Shown here: piece after piece, positions 11,005 through 23,039 of the stretch | Position numbering within the stretch: the first letter of the stretch is position 1 | Layout: each line of letters begins with the position of its first letter | Assembly (NCBI GenBank): GCA_022497155.1 | Contig: MU385781.1 | Span: forward strand, 62,001-126,000 | Reading direction: 5' to 3' | DNA from: Whalleya microplaca | Taxonomy: Eukaryota; Ascomycota; Sordariomycetes; Xylariales; Xylariaceae | Length of the DNA: 64,000 nucleotides | The notes under the pieces: model-generated | Told to the model about the DNA's origin: nothing | Seen by the model: the letters and a program-made list of their open reading frames with translations, nothing else | Databases searched by the model: none | Translations under genes and position numbers: made by a program

Positions 11005-14000
11005 TTAGGACAAGTGGAAGGCACCCTGGCCCTCCTTGATAGCAACAAACAGTTGTCGCCTCATGCTCTCGATAGATGTATAATCGGGCAATTTTAAGTA
11101 GTTCACACAAGTCATGACGCTAGGGAGATAATCGTCAGGTGTGTAGGGCTGCTCACTGGGTTTGCAGACCACAGTGAACATCGGAGTCAGGCTCTTGAAA
11201 CCTACGGTAACAGTCAGTATAATTATAGTCAAAAGAGGGTGGCAATGGATCATACCTCCAATCGGGAGCTTCGGGCTGCCGGTAGTAAATTGCAGAAAGT
11301 CGCGGCGTAGAGCCGGTGTGAGCTCGCTCATCGTCTGGAGTAGGTTTCTAACGCTCCTGCTGTCCATATTAAACCCATGGTCCGCCTTGATGGAGTCCAT
11401 CAGAGCTAGAGAGGAAGAAGGTTAGCCTTAGTAATATCATAAGAAATCGTGGAAACTTACTCTCTAGGGACCAGTCCTCCTCAACACGGCCGAAGAGTGT
11501 CACCAACTCATCGGGTGTGAACGCGCTCAGAGCAGAGTAAGGAAACACCTGAGAGAAACCCGTCCGGAAGGCTTCTACCTGACGTTTAACGCCACGGCCA
11601 AGGGTCAGATCAATGACCTTCTCCAAGTATGATTCCACGTTATAAATAGAGACCTGCGTATGAGATCCACCAGGGACGAGTTCAATGTCGGGATATCCCG
11701 GTAAGGTGAAGTCTAAGGCAAGATCGTCGAGTCTAGTATTCTCCACAATGATCTTCTCAGTGTCGGCAACCTTCTGTGCGGGCGTACGGTTGGGGTCCTC
11801 ATCAATAGCCTTCTTTGCCAGGGCAAATTTCTTAATATGCTTAAGAGAATTTGCTAGCCCGGGGTCGACTATCTTAACCGCACCAAGAGATGGTTTCACT
11901 CCCGAGGTGCCTTCGCCGATACGGAAGAAGATGGGGTTGAAGTTGAGATCGATAATGCGTGAGTCGATCATCGACCGTGCGACGAATTTGCCAAGCATCT
12001 TAAACAATTGCACAATAACGCCGACGGTAGGATCATCATCGCTCAATGGCCGAGGAAAGAGACCATTTGGACCAGAGATAAATTCCTCGGAATCATTGGA
12101 GTCCATCTCGCGCCAAAGCCTCAGCTTCTTTTTAGAGAACTCTTTCGAGACTGTCGAATAGAACTCTAGAGTTGGTCCCAGGCCTGTCCCAACTTCTTCA
12201 AAGTACTCAACTTCCAGTATACTCTGAGAGCTACCGTATAGCTCCATCACTTTCAACGCGGACTCTAAGATCTTAGATCGCGAGATACGGACCTTTTGAC
12301 GCTGAAGGCGTCCAAGGAACGGGCGTTCGTCACGGCGGTCACGGCGCGTAGTCTCCTCCTGCTGAGCATTCTGCCATCGACTCATAGATCGGGCATAGCC
12401 GAATGATGTCGACTGAAGGAACAAGTGACGAGTCTCGAAGGGGAAGAGGAATGGATATAGGCGGGCTAGGTCTTCGCTCCAGCTAGGTATGCAATTGCTT
12501 GCTACAATAAGAGGCTCCTCCAGCTGTCTATTGAGCTTCGCAGTCAACTTTGTATTGACGAACTGCGACAGCGGCTCCATGTTCAGCTTGAGAGCGTTCT
12601 TATTTTCCACCATAATATCGTCTATGTTTGCGTTCAAGTCGTGCATGATTTTCAGTAGACGCAGAATGGAAGCTGTAGTGGGATGGTTCGACAGAGAAGC
12701 TGGAACGCCGTTCACGTCCGGTGCGCCGTCGAACGACGAGGCGAATCCAATAGGCTCGGCAGGCGGTGGACCTGGAACACGGCGGAACTTGATAGGGTGG
12801 ACCGCAGACCATACACTGCGGCTCAGATGCTCCTCAGTAGGCGGTGTGGTGTTGTGGACAGCCCGATATATTGTAGTCTCGTTCGGGATCACCCGATCAC
12901 TAAGGCTGAACTCAATGTGCCAGTCTTGAGGTACAGATTGGATGGCACCAGCGTAAGTAAGGGGTCGAGAAGACGCCGCTGGCGTCGGAGTTGGGGTACT
13001 CTGTTGCGATGCTGGAGGCTGTGGCGGTGGTGCGGTACGACTCGGAAGATTAGAGAGCCCACCTTGAGCCGGGGTAGGGACTCGCGTTCCGTCCTCCTTT
13101 CTGGCTGTGATCTTGCCACCAGCTGCCTCCACTAGATTCACTGCGGAAGGCTCTGGAGCAGGAGCATCCTCCATGTCCTCGTCCAATTCGCCCACGATAG
13201 CGTCAAGAGCGCTATTGTCAGCCATATCGGCCTCATCATCCTCGTCGGTGATTTGCTTCTCATCGGCACATTCTAATGCATTCTGCAAGTCCTCGTCGTC
13301 TTCCGGCGGCGGCGGCGGAGGGGGCGGGGGAGGAGCTTGCAACTCGCTCGGGGGTGCTGGATGGCGACGCGTCGACCTACGAAGGATAGCCTTCTCTCGT
13401 CCAGACCCCGTTGCCGAGTTCGGAGTCGAGGGAGCCTCGGAATGTCCAGGCTGCTTCGACTTGGATCTCCGCGGTGGGCGGGAGCTAGAAGATTGCGCTG
13501 GTACGGGAGGAGGCACGGGAGTGCTAGTGAAGCCCGCCGCACCCAATCGATCAGCCAGACGTTCCGGCGGCGTCAGTCCTGCTGAACCGGCCATAGCGGC
13601 TAACGCTCGAGATAACCCGTCACGAGGCCTCGCACCACGAGGGCGCTCGTGGAGACTGATTCGTGGACGCAAGTAGTCATCAAGGGCCTTGAACGTCGCA
13701 ATGGCATGGATAGACACCATAATATTCCGATAAGATCGCGGAATATCCGAGTCATCATCGGCGACCAGTTTGAGTCGAATCTGTTTGGCTAACATGGAGG
13801 CGGCGCTGCTGCGGTTGCCGTCAAATGTGTTGTGGTGAACAGTAACAACCTCGAAGTGCTCCGAACGACTAAGGAGATCCTGGAGTTTGTGGATCATGAC
13901 ACTGAAAGGGGTCGCCGCGGAATCTACCGTGATAGCCTTCGGCCTTGAAGTGATAGATCGACCCATGAAGACCTCAAGGAACGCAGCTCTTGCAGCATTG

Positions 14001-16926
14001 GCCAGGGTCTCGTCCGGATTGCTGAAGACCTCTTCTAGAACACGGACGAGGCCGGAAGCGAGCAACTCTGCACTGGTTACACTGTCCAAGACGTCGACGT
14101 CAAAATATGATGCTAACTTCTCAAATATCACAGTGCCGTTCTCAGGAGCTAGGTCCTTCGCAGTTCGTTGAAGGTAAAAGGCCTCGATCTCAGATGCTAG
14201 GGCTTGGAGACCGTCAAGGATCCTGCCCGCCTTTTTCTTCATTGCTTTGCCGTGCTTTTCCGTCTCGTGAGTTTCCATGAATTTCTTGGCAGCCTCAGCG
14301 ATTCGGGACTTTATGGAAGGAATGTCTCCAACGAAAAGGCGGGGTGGTCCATCAAGAGACATGGTAGATCCATCAGAACTAACTGGCGATCCGGACATAT
14401 TGTCGCTGTGATGTTCGTTTTCCTGGTCCTCATCGTCATTCTCTTCATCTTCGTCATCTTCGTGGTCCTCGTCTTCATCTTCGTCCTCGGAGTCATTGTG
14501 AATCGACACCCTATCTCCGTCATCCCCAGATGCCATACTCTGGTCAGTAGACGTCTCAGCCGGCCTGGTCTCTGGCTCACGGTACTCAGCCGCCAACTTG
14601 GTTATCTCGGTGATGACGCCTTCGCGATAGATCTGGTACCGGTAGATGTCATCAAGCCGACTTAACAGCAGCTCTGTAATCTGGATGGCGGACATCACAA
14701 GAGATGGGTGATCTTGTTGTGATAATATGGCGGCTAAGAAGGAGGCGTAAGGAACGGACTTCAGTGCGTCGACGAGAATGTCCCGGTCTAAGTTCGATAG
14801 CATTTTCAGCTGAGCAGTCAGGACTTTCTGGCGAACGCTCAAGTTTACTGTACTCGAGAATGCGTCTGTCAGGGTCGGGAAGAGAATCAACGCAAACCTG
14901 CGTACTTGGTCCTTACACTCGTCGAGCAGCTCTATCCTCTTGTCATAGGATGACTTCTTACGGGATCCAAGTGATGACGGGGTAATAGGTTCGGCGATAT
15001 CAAGATCAAGGGGGACTTGGATTGCAGAGGCATCGTTCCACTTCAAACCCGGAAGCAACTCGCAGACGACGTTAAGAGTCTCGATGATTTGCTCACGGGG
15101 ACGATGGATCAATGCTTGCATTATGACCACGCTGTCAAGCTTCGACGCGACGTCTTCCGTCTCGCTCGGAGGGGACACACCAGTCAGGATCTGATAGAGA
15201 GTCTCAACCACGTTCATCTTGAACAGTTCCGCCGACAAGCGTGGGCTCGCGCGGGCTGTGATGGCCAGAACACGGAGGAACTGCGTGTGGATGTTGGCAC
15301 TAATGAGATTGGTGGTTCCGGGGACCAAGAGTCGCAATATGGCCCTAAGCAGATCCACGCTGACGAGCTGCTCCAGCTTCGATGGCTGGTACTTGAAGCT
15401 CTCAATAATACGAGTGACGCAAAGGGACGCTTGTTCCACAACGCGTTGGTCGCTGCTCCCAAGCACATTAAGGAGAATTGGCATGACCTCCTTGATCACG
15501 TTGAACGAGTCCTCTGGGATGTTGCGGCAGCAGTTGGCAGCAGTAGTAACGGCTGTCCGCTGAGTACTTGTTGCGAAGAAGTCGAGGTAAGATAAGCATG
15601 CGGTTAAGCCGCCTTCGCGCACAATGCTTGTGGGATACTCCACCGAGATCTTTTCCAATGTGCTCAGTGCTTGCTCCGCCAGGTCAATAAATTGAATCTC
15701 CAGAAGTTTCTGACACAGAACAGGAACAGCACCACCGTACACTACGTTGGCGGCGCTGGCCGGTAGAGCTTCCATCAAGTTTGCAAGACATCGGCAGGCG
15801 AGCAGCATGATCTCTGGACTTTCTTCTCCCGTCATCTCGTTGGGCTGCATCAACGTCACCAGCTCCTTTACGAAAGCGTCGGGCGAGAAGTGCCCCGACA
15901 GATTATCCTCATTGGAGACTAAGAGAATCTCGGAAAGCTCCTGTAGAGCAATCAACTGTATCGACGGATCTCCCTTCTGCCTAAGATTGTTTAGAATATC
16001 ACGTAGCCTCGACGAGATCCCCGACATCATCCCAGTAAGAGCCCTAAGCGTACTGGAGAGACCAGAACCTGGAGGGCCGCCAAACCCGCCGAACGGGTCA
16101 TCGTCGCCGTAATGGCGATGTGGGTCATGGTCGTCATCGTCATCATCGTTTTCATCACTATCGTCGTCTGCCGGATCATGTGCAGGAGGAGGCGGCGGTG
16201 GCGGTGGCGGTGCCTCTGCCTCTTTTCCATGCTCTTCTGTCCCAGTCATAGTGGTGTCTTGATCAGAAGGCGGCGGGTGGTTGCTAGATGTACGCTTCGA
16301 TCGCCGAGTAGAGTGGGAGGTGCCTGCTGTAGTAGAGTCTATTCGGAATGAGAAAATATCAGTATCTAAACTCCATCTTTAGGAGCCGGGAGTATCCCAT
16401 ACCTTGATTTGCTTGGCCACCTTTTTTGGTGCGACTCGACTTTCGGCTCGAGGAGGCTGAAGCTGAAGGGTCCTGCATTGTGGGAGGCGGGGGTGGGTCG
16501 GAGCTGGCACAAACGAAAATTAGCATCACATGGTATAAAGACGGTGAATCCCGTGGGCGCGGTGCAAACTCACCCAGCAGGGCTAGACATAGCAGCTGGA
16601 GCTTTCCCTTTGCGCCTACGTGCAGAAGATGAGGGAGTATGAGCGGCCGGTACGTCGGGCGCTGGCTCAGAAACCTTCTGCCGCTTAGACCGACGAGTGG
16701 AGGAGTTCGGCTCGTTCTGTGAAGGTGGAGGTGAGTTGTTCTCTCGAGTGAATGGCTTTCTCTTTCGTGAAGAGGGCGGAGTCTTCGAAGGTAACTGATT
16801 GGCGTCGGTGGCAGCAGTCGGTGCGGGCGGAGAGGTACCAGAAACCTCAGCAGGTGATGCTCCTCCTGGCTCGCCTGCTTGGCTCGCTGCGTTACGCGCG
16901 GAGGAACGGGTAAGTCTGGAAGACAT
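11005..16926 (-). CDS. UFD4: HECT E3 ubiquitin ligase Ufd4/TRIP12
   Basis: Five exons on the minus strand (16926-16574, 16503-16403, 16338-11461, 11405-11256, 11201-11005) join in frame to 1892 residues. The N-terminal 180 residues are Ser/Pro/Lys-rich. They are followed by proline and acidic runs, an armadillo-like repeat region (from about 270, LRQKGDPSIQLIALQEL), a second long acidic tract, a Pro-rich linker and the C-terminal HECT domain. The HECT catalytic Cys is 33 residues from the end (LPSVMTCVNYLKLPDY, about Cys1859). The armadillo-plus-HECT order identifies the Ufd4/TRIP12 family, the ligase of the ubiquitin-fusion-degradation pathway. The last three joins rebuild uninterrupted HECT sequence (WSLETLMDSIKADHG). 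Exon 1 is chosen by its ATG (MSSRLTRSSARN) and a good donor. Confidence 0.93.
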
Positions 16927-18896
16927 GAGTATTCAATCGATACTGCATTCAGAGTGGCACACAGAGATGTCGAGACTCGGGGGGGTTGAGTGAGGATCTG
17001 TGGGAGGATGCAAGATCGAAGAAAAGATAGGAAATTTTTAGAGCAGCCACCCAAGCGTAGGTTAGACGCCAGATAGGATAGCTAGCCCTCGGGTACGAGT
17101 TTAAGGTTCAGGATTTTGGTACAAAGCGCTGCATGAACCTAAGCATTGCGTGAAGTTGTCCACTATCAAGCGCAGCTGAAAGAATGGATGTATGTATGTG
17201 ACTAAGACGAAAGAGAGTAGAGGGGGACTGCTGCAGCAACTACAAAGGCTCGGGGCGTGAAGCTGGTAACAACCCCTCCCTCAAACATTAGACGGTTACT
17301 GTGGGCGACGAGGCAGTACAGGTTGATGTCTCATGGGGGGTGCAATTGAGGATGGGTAGGAATATGTAGAAAAAGGTGACGAGATGGTCGAGGAGAGAGG
17401 ATGGACAGGATTCGGGAAAATTAAAGTGGTGCTTTTGGGTTGTACCAAGGTATTATTCTTGGTGCGTGTGTGTTGTGTGTGCCTGTGTGTGTATTGATGT
17501 AGATTGTAGATAGGTATATCTGTATCGTACCTGGGGGATAAGGATAAGGTAGAGGATGGCGACGAGGCAGGGGCGGCTGGTCGCGAGTTAAAATTCAGGT
17601 TCGAGTTCGGATTCAAGTCTGAGACTGAGGGAAGTCGCGCTGGGGAGTAGTTGTCGGCGGCCGATCGAGAGCGCGGGTTCGCAGCAAAGAAATTTCGGTC
17701 TGCCATGGATTACGCCATGAGGCAGGCGGCGACGGATGGACGATTTCGATAAGTCGGCTACACGCTCGGTTCTGGCTTCTGGCTTCTTACGTGGGGATCG
17801 GATCGGATGGAGAAGGACAACGTCGTCGAATCAGACGAGCAGACAACAACGAAGATTCCGTAAATGCAACATCCGCAGTCTCGCCGTTACAGAATGGTCA
17901 AACAACTGATGGAAAACGAAGACTGTGGCCGTCGTCGAGCTTCCCAGAATACCTATACGAAGCAGTTGGAGGTTCGACTAGTGCGAGAGCGATCCGGAGG
18001 GAGCATGGGAGTTTATTAAACTAGACTACATTGGCGGCTTGGGTGTGGTCGCTGTTAGTACTGTGGGCTGCCTACCTAATAACAGTATGATTAATTGTGG
18101 ATTTGACGCAGACACCCGGTCATCAGCCTGCTTCATAGCCCGCGTAACCGTCCCTTCCCTGCTACCTATCTACTGGTAACACCCCTCTGGAGTGCCTACA
18201 TGCGTTATGGGGGATGCTGTGGATCGTCTTTTTCCCGCATAGTGACATACTGTGCCTTATCCTGGCTGTCCTGTTACGCCTGTTATCTCCTTATGTCGAC
18301 TTGTCAACCGCTTTCGACTAAAAGGCAGGGGTGAGACTACCAACACCGAGCAGCGGCACCAGCCTTGTTAGTTACCTTATTAGTTCCAGATGTTGTGCGA
18401 GTTACCTAGTTGCTTGTATGATTCAAGAGATGGATGATAATACCTACGGATGGAAATGCAGAAAAGAACCGGCTATTCAGCTGTCGATCAATAACGGTTT
18501 CGACTATGGTTCAAGTATGGAAATATGTAGCTACATAGGTATCCGTATAACAGTACGTTCAGTGAGGTGGTCGGTCATAACTGTACCATGTCCATCTTCG
18601 ACAATATCCAATTCCGTCCTTCGCCTGGTCTGCAATGTAGATACGTATTTGGAGAGTCCATGAACAGCCCAATATCCCCTATGACATGTATGTACATGTA
18701 CCTAATAACCAGAAGAACTGTCGCTACATACATGACCGGATTGCCCCGCATTGGGAAAGAGGGGCTACAACACCTAAGAAGCCACAAGCAAATAAAACTA
18801 GCTGATGCTAAATTCACAAGTTTTTCCTGCTAGCTGCAGACAGACAATGCGGTATATATAGCTCTATATTTTTATTGCGGTCCATCAATCACAAGA
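16927..18896. other. Intergenic region upstream of UFD4
   Basis: About 2 kb without a secure gene. A minus-strand frame at 17706-17296 starts with a true ATG (MADRNFFAANPRSRS), is Ser/Asn/Pro-rich and reaches a good donor near 17530. It could be a leader ORF or an upstream non-coding exon of UFD4, but nothing downstream confirms a gene. The rest is mixed, moderately AT-rich sequence. Confidence 0.4.
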
Positions 18897-18914
18897 GGCG
18901 AGATGGCCGAGTTG

Positions 18915-18972
18915 GTAAGTTATCCGAAGCCTCTTCCTTCGTCCAATGACACCATGTATTAATTCAGCACAG
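18915..18972 (+). other. 58-nt intron-like insertion in the tRNA D-loop
   Basis: The insertion begins GTAAGT and ends CACAG, as a spliceosomal intron would. Its length matches the short introns of protein genes in this window, and a weak branch-like AATGAC lies about 23 nt before the end. The first base G is also found just after the insertion, so the boundary could be shifted by one. Removing it gives a standard tRNA-Leu. The sequence shows only the form; splicing is not shown. Confidence 0.7.
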
Positions 18973-18992
18973 GTTATGGCGTCAGGTTAAGG

Positions 18993-19009
18993 TCACCTTA
19001 GCACTTAAT
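18993..19009 (+). other. Canonical tRNA intron
   Basis: Seventeen nt between anticodon-loop positions 37 and 38. The internal CTTAA (19004-19008) can pair with TTAAG (18987-18991), the usual anticodon-intron pairing recognised by the tRNA splicing endonuclease. Confidence 0.8.
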
Positions 19010-19061
19010 TCCTGGTGGAGCAATCCGCGTGGGTTCGAGTCCCACTCTCGTCACATATTTC

Positions 19062-19067
19062 TTTTTT
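19062..19067 (+). terminator. Pol III terminator after tRNA-Leu
   Basis: A run of six T starting 9 bases after the discriminator base of the tRNA, a standard RNA polymerase III stop. Confidence 0.75.
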
Positions 19068-20107
19068 CCTCTTCTCCCTCTTGTGCTTTGTAACATACTT
19101 AAGTATTTAAAGGAGCGGCCAGAGTTGAGTCAATCCAAGAAATACTACAATTGCAACCAGGTGCATAGAGCTGCAAACTTTTTTTTCCTCGTTGAACGAG
19201 TACGGCATAGAGCATGAGACATATGTAGAGGGCTTAGTCACAACTCTATGCTATGCTCGTTCAACTTGAACTGAAAATGGTATCTCATAAATACAATATA
19301 TCCCTTGTTTGGGTATAATGCGATGAACCCCATGCCTAGTTTTATATGTCAGTGATACCGCGGAGAATAATTATAGATCAGATCCCCAATTGAGATTAAT
19401 TGTGCCTGCTTTCGGTAGCTCAAAGCTACTTCTGCGCTGGATCGACTATATACAGTATATGCATATATAAGAGCTACATAAAAGTATAGGTAACGATAAG
19501 GCCCTGTATTTATATAATCCTGTAAAAAAAAAAAAGCATACATATAAGAACTTTGTATTCTGTGCCTATATATAAAAGACTTAGATGATAGAAAAGTACT
19601 CGTGAGTATAAACCTACACCAGACATAGGGCAGACACCTGCCATATGTTTTATAGTGATAATCATAGGTACCTCACCCAAACGCTGCTTCAACCAGTATC
19701 AACTGTATCGACAGAACTTCAGTGCTTTCGCAAGGAACTGCGGTATTATGTTGCATTATCGATGCCTAACGTACATACATACCTCCATGTAGCGTCCGTG
19801 AATAGCATGAAATGGTCGATATTCTGGCGCTAAAAGCCCATGCTGTCTTGTCCCTGAGCCAAGTTCTCCATTCTTTATCCGACGTGGCTAACGAGCGTTG
19901 GTTGTTTGGTCGAGCCGGCCACTAAAACATATTGCCATCGTCACCCCTCGACCCATCGACCAACCTTGCATCCACGCTGGGCAACTCTAGTTGTAGCAAA
20001 AAAGGGCTGGATTGAAAGCTAGGTTTACATAGGTGAGAGTAGCATTACGGCACAGGCAGCAGATCAACCGCGAGGAAACTCAAAGGGGTTCTAAATCGGT
20101 AGGATTT
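19068..20107. other. AT-rich intergenic region after the tRNA
   Basis: AT-rich sequence with several TATATA stretches and a poly-A run near 19525. I see no gene or clear repeat. Confidence 0.5.
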
Positions 20108-21533
20108 TTATGAGTCTAGGCTACTTTTTCCGCCTTCGTATTCGCCCAAATCGTATTCATTGGGATACTTCTCTAGATGATCCCTCAATTGCCTCATCTG
20201 GGCCTTCAAGTCGGGTGTCAACTCCTCGTATACATCTTCGAACATGGCTCGAATGGGCGGTTTCTTCTCTCGCTCGGCCTCTGAGAAGGCCTTTAGCACG
20301 TCCCGCCTGAGGCTTTCTCGTGCTTCTTTCTCCTTGGATTCGTCCCAGAATCCTTTCGCTTCCATGTATTTCCGTAGCCTCGAAATAGGATTATCCCGAC
20401 GCTTCCAGTCTTCGACCTCAACTCTAGCTCTGTATGCAAAGGAGTCGTCAGACGTGCTGTGGTGGCTGACACGGTAGCTCATTGCCTCAATCAGGACTGG
20501 CTTGCCTCCGTCTTGAAGGGCCATTTCCCTTGCCTTTTTCGTGACTTCTCTGACTGCCCATATATCATTGCCGTCCACTCTGACCGTGTCGATCCCATAT
20601 CCAATACCGCGGCTAGCAATGCCATCCCCTCGGTATTGCTCTAAGGTGGGTGTCGAAATGGCAAAGCCATTGTTTCGGCAAATAAAAATCACTGGACAGG
20701 AACGTGTTGCAGCGAGGTTCAACGCGGCATGAAAGTCGCCTTCACTGGCGGCTCCCTCACCGAAGTAGACGGCAACGATCCGAGCAGGCAAGGAAGGGTC
20801 ATTTATGCGTTGCATCTTTAGGGCATACGCTGCGCCGGAAGCCTGTGGGATCTGTGTCGCTAAAGGGGACGAGATCGTGTGCTAAAGGGTGTCAGCAATT
20901 AGGCCCATGCTAGACGCAACTTTGGTGTAGACTTACAATGTTCAGCTCTTTGCTCCCGTAGTGCACTGGCATGTTTCTTCCTCTTCCTAAATCTTGCTTA
21001 TTTGCAAACAATTGGTCCATGAAGTCTTTCAAAGTGAATCCACGTTGCGCAAAGAGGCCCTGCTCGCGATATTGGCAGAATATTACATCTTCTCGGTCCA
21101 GCGCCGACGCCGACCCAGCACTGATGGCTTCCTCGCCGGCCGACACCATGTAGAAGCTGAGACGACCTTGTCGCTGCGCGTCGAACATGACGGTATCCAT
21201 TATCGAGATAGTCAACATGTTTCTGTACAACTTGACCACTTCCTCGTTACTGAGGTCCGGCTGGAACGACGGGTCGACGATATTGCCATCTTGGTCTACA
21301 ACCCGGTAGGTCGGCAGGGCAGGGTAGTCGGAGGGCAGGACGAATTTGAGATCACTGGTGAACGCGCTCTTCACGGCGCCGGGAAAGGAGACGTGGCTTG
21401 ATCCAGGTCGTTGCGAGATGCTGCTAGCACACCGAACGGCTGTTGGAGCTTGGAAGCGTGGAGAACGAGGGTTGCGGGCGACGCAGTAGCCGGCTCTCTG
21501 CAGGGACGCCTTCGAAAGCATTCGCGTCTTCAT
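20108..21533 (-). CDS. BCKDHA: Branched-chain 2-oxoacid dehydrogenase E1 component, alpha subunit
   Basis: Two exons, 21533-20937 and 20881-20108, joined over a 55-nt intron, give 456 residues. The join restores ELNIHTISSPLATQIPQASG, a conserved E1 alpha segment. The thiamine diphosphate motif runs from GEGAASEGDF (about residue 240) to the paired Asn in CRNNGFA (about 270). The kinase loop YRVSHHSTSDDS is present with the phosphorylatable Ser at about 341, so regulation by a BCKDH kinase is likely. The N-terminus is Arg/Ser-rich, as in a mitochondrial presequence. The enzyme decarboxylates the keto acids of Leu, Ile and Val in the mitochondrial matrix. The start at 21533 is used because the preceding in-frame codons begin with GTG, not ATG. 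Confidence 0.95.
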
Positions 21534-22447
21534 GTTCACGGCGTAGCATTCTTGTCACAAATAGGGCGTGTGCGTGTCAATTCTAGACCAATTGAATTGA
21601 GGCGTTCTAGAGAAGAACAATATTATTGCCGTACAACGTCCTACTGTTGTTCGTCTGACATCCCTCGGGATATGGAGGTTGGCGACGTCACTTAAGCCGG
21701 TGCAAAGCGAGCCGTGTAGACCCGTGGATTGCGATGTTCTTGGCAACCCATGTTATACTACTAGGTATACTTTCTAATCGCTTAATATGGACCACACCGA
21801 CTATAAATCTAATAATTCAGTCTACAATAGCCTCACATTGAAGTGAAGTTATTTCATATCCAAGTTTGAAGCTAGTAGGAAACATGCATTTATTCTTATA
21901 CCCCTATACATATATACTAGAGTACATGCGATTACATAGCCTATATAAGCCGTAAGTCACAACAAATGTGACATCTTGAGAACTTGTAAAGCCAACGATC
22001 ATTAAAATTACAATAATTACTACAATTGTAAACTGTATAGTGTATGAAGAATGCAGTCGGATTACGTGTACTTTTTGAAGTTATAGAAGAGATGTTGCCG
22101 AGCTAGATATCTAGGTCATGTTGTTGCCATGGTACCAAAACGTAAATCGGCGAAGCAGTCGCAGAGTTTGGGCTCTAGCAACAAGAATCAACACAGATAT
22201 GTTGACCTGAGACCGAGCACAATCGCCTCGATACATAATAAACAGAGCAGGCAAAAGGTCAAACTTCCATCTAATTCTGTCTACCAAACCTTTCACCATC
22301 ACCATCTCACCTCACTACTGCCTCTAACAAACCCACCAAGACAGTTATACTCTTCCTCATCTCATCACCTACATTTTCACTCATATTCAACTCGGGAAAT
22401 TTCGGCCAACGCAATATACTAGCACTAGCACATCCATAACGCTGAAA
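21534..22447. other. Intergenic region between divergent genes
   Basis: It holds the promoters of the E1 alpha gene and the small membrane protein gene. It is AT-rich, and CA/CT-rich close to 22448. No gene seen. Confidence 0.45.
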
Positions 22448-22636
22448 ATGTCCGTTGCAGCCAACGTAGGGATCGGTCTCACACTCTTCCTCATCTTCGC
22501 GGGCATCGGATACATAGCCTGGCGAGGAATCAAGTTCAGCGAGAGATTTGCCCTTCTGATGTTCAGCGCCAAGCGCGCACAGCAGCTACGTGCCGGGTCA
22601 CAAGCACGAGGCTCTTCTGGAGCAAGCTCTGTATAA
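22448..22636 (+). CDS. Small single-pass membrane protein, 62 residues, unknown function
   Basis: The frame starts with ATG at 22448 and reads MSVAANVGIGLTLFLIFAGI, a short soluble start leading into one hydrophobic helix (residues about 6-25). A basic, amphipathic segment and a Ser/Gly/Ala-rich tail follow. Positive charges after the helix suggest the C-terminus is cytosolic or on the matrix side. I do not recognise a family. Four bases after the stop codon there is a strong donor, GAG followed by GTAAGT at 22641, with a possible acceptor at 22723, so the transcript may carry a 3' UTR intron. Support comes from length, composition and a CA-rich leader typical of fungal promoters. It could be chance, but the helix pattern argues for a real gene. 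Confidence 0.5.
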   Translation: MSVAANVGIGLTLFLIFAGIGYIAWRGIKFSERFALLMFSAKRAQQLRAGSQARGSSGASSV

Positions 22637-22640
22637 CGAG

Positions 22641-22723
22641 GTAAGTTGAAGTATAAGCATTATCGAAATATAATATCGAAATATCATATCGAAATATATT
22701 CGGTTTTCGTCCAATCATCTTAG
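22641..22723 (+). other. Possible 3' UTR intron with a triplicated AT-rich motif
   Basis: Bounded by GTAAGT and CTTAG, with no clear branch site. Inside, at about 22661-22703, the word ATATCGAAATAT occurs three times in imperfect tandem. Confidence 0.3.
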
Positions 22724-23039
22724 ACGATTTGGAGAAGTCTTGGCATCAAGCCAACCTCTCCCCTGCAGCGCGTGGCTAGTGCCCAGCTCGCCATCCCCCT
22801 GAAGGCACCGATCTTCCCCCACAGGTCCAGCCTGCCATCAGTCGATCGTCCCATCCGTCAGATACATAGCTCCCCCACACCTGCGCCACACAAGGACACC
22901 GTCCGTGCTAGTGCTACACAGTATTTTCGGCCGCCGGTCCGCGACATCATCATAAGATCTTCGACCGCTGTTGAGGCTGACTAGAGAAAAAAAAAACATA
23001 GCTTGCTCGCGGCCACCACACCGACAACAGCGCAGCACC

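Larger units (their letters stand above)
18897..19053 (+). tRNA. tRNA-Leu(AAG) with a canonical intron and an extra D-loop insertion
   Basis: A class II tRNA can be folded by hand. The acceptor stem is 18897-18903 with 19046-19052 (one G-U pair), discriminator A at 19053. The D-stem is GCC/GGC, the anticodon stem TCAGG/CCTGG, the variable arm GGA/TCC, the T-stem GTGGG/CCCAC with loop TTCGAGT. The anticodon AAG is at 18989-18991. A normal 17-nt intron (18993-19009) follows base 37 and contains CTTAA complementary to the anticodon loop, as in nuclear pre-tRNAs. A second insertion of 58 nt (18915-18972) lies in the D-loop; without it the loop is a normal AGTTGGTTAT. Box A (18904-18915) and box B (19032-19042) match consensus. 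A T6 run follows at 19062. Functional status depends on removal of the D-loop insertion. Confidence 0.85.

Noticed and set aside
10596..11039. A 147-codon open frame before the UFD4 3' end
   Set aside because: It ends in a poly-C derived proline run and has no family features.
17296..17706. A Ser/Asn-rich protein gene starting MADRNFFAANPRSRS on the minus strand
   Set aside because: Start codon and donor are good, but no downstream exon, domain or conserved segment could be found; it may be a leader ORF or 5' non-coding exon of UFD4.
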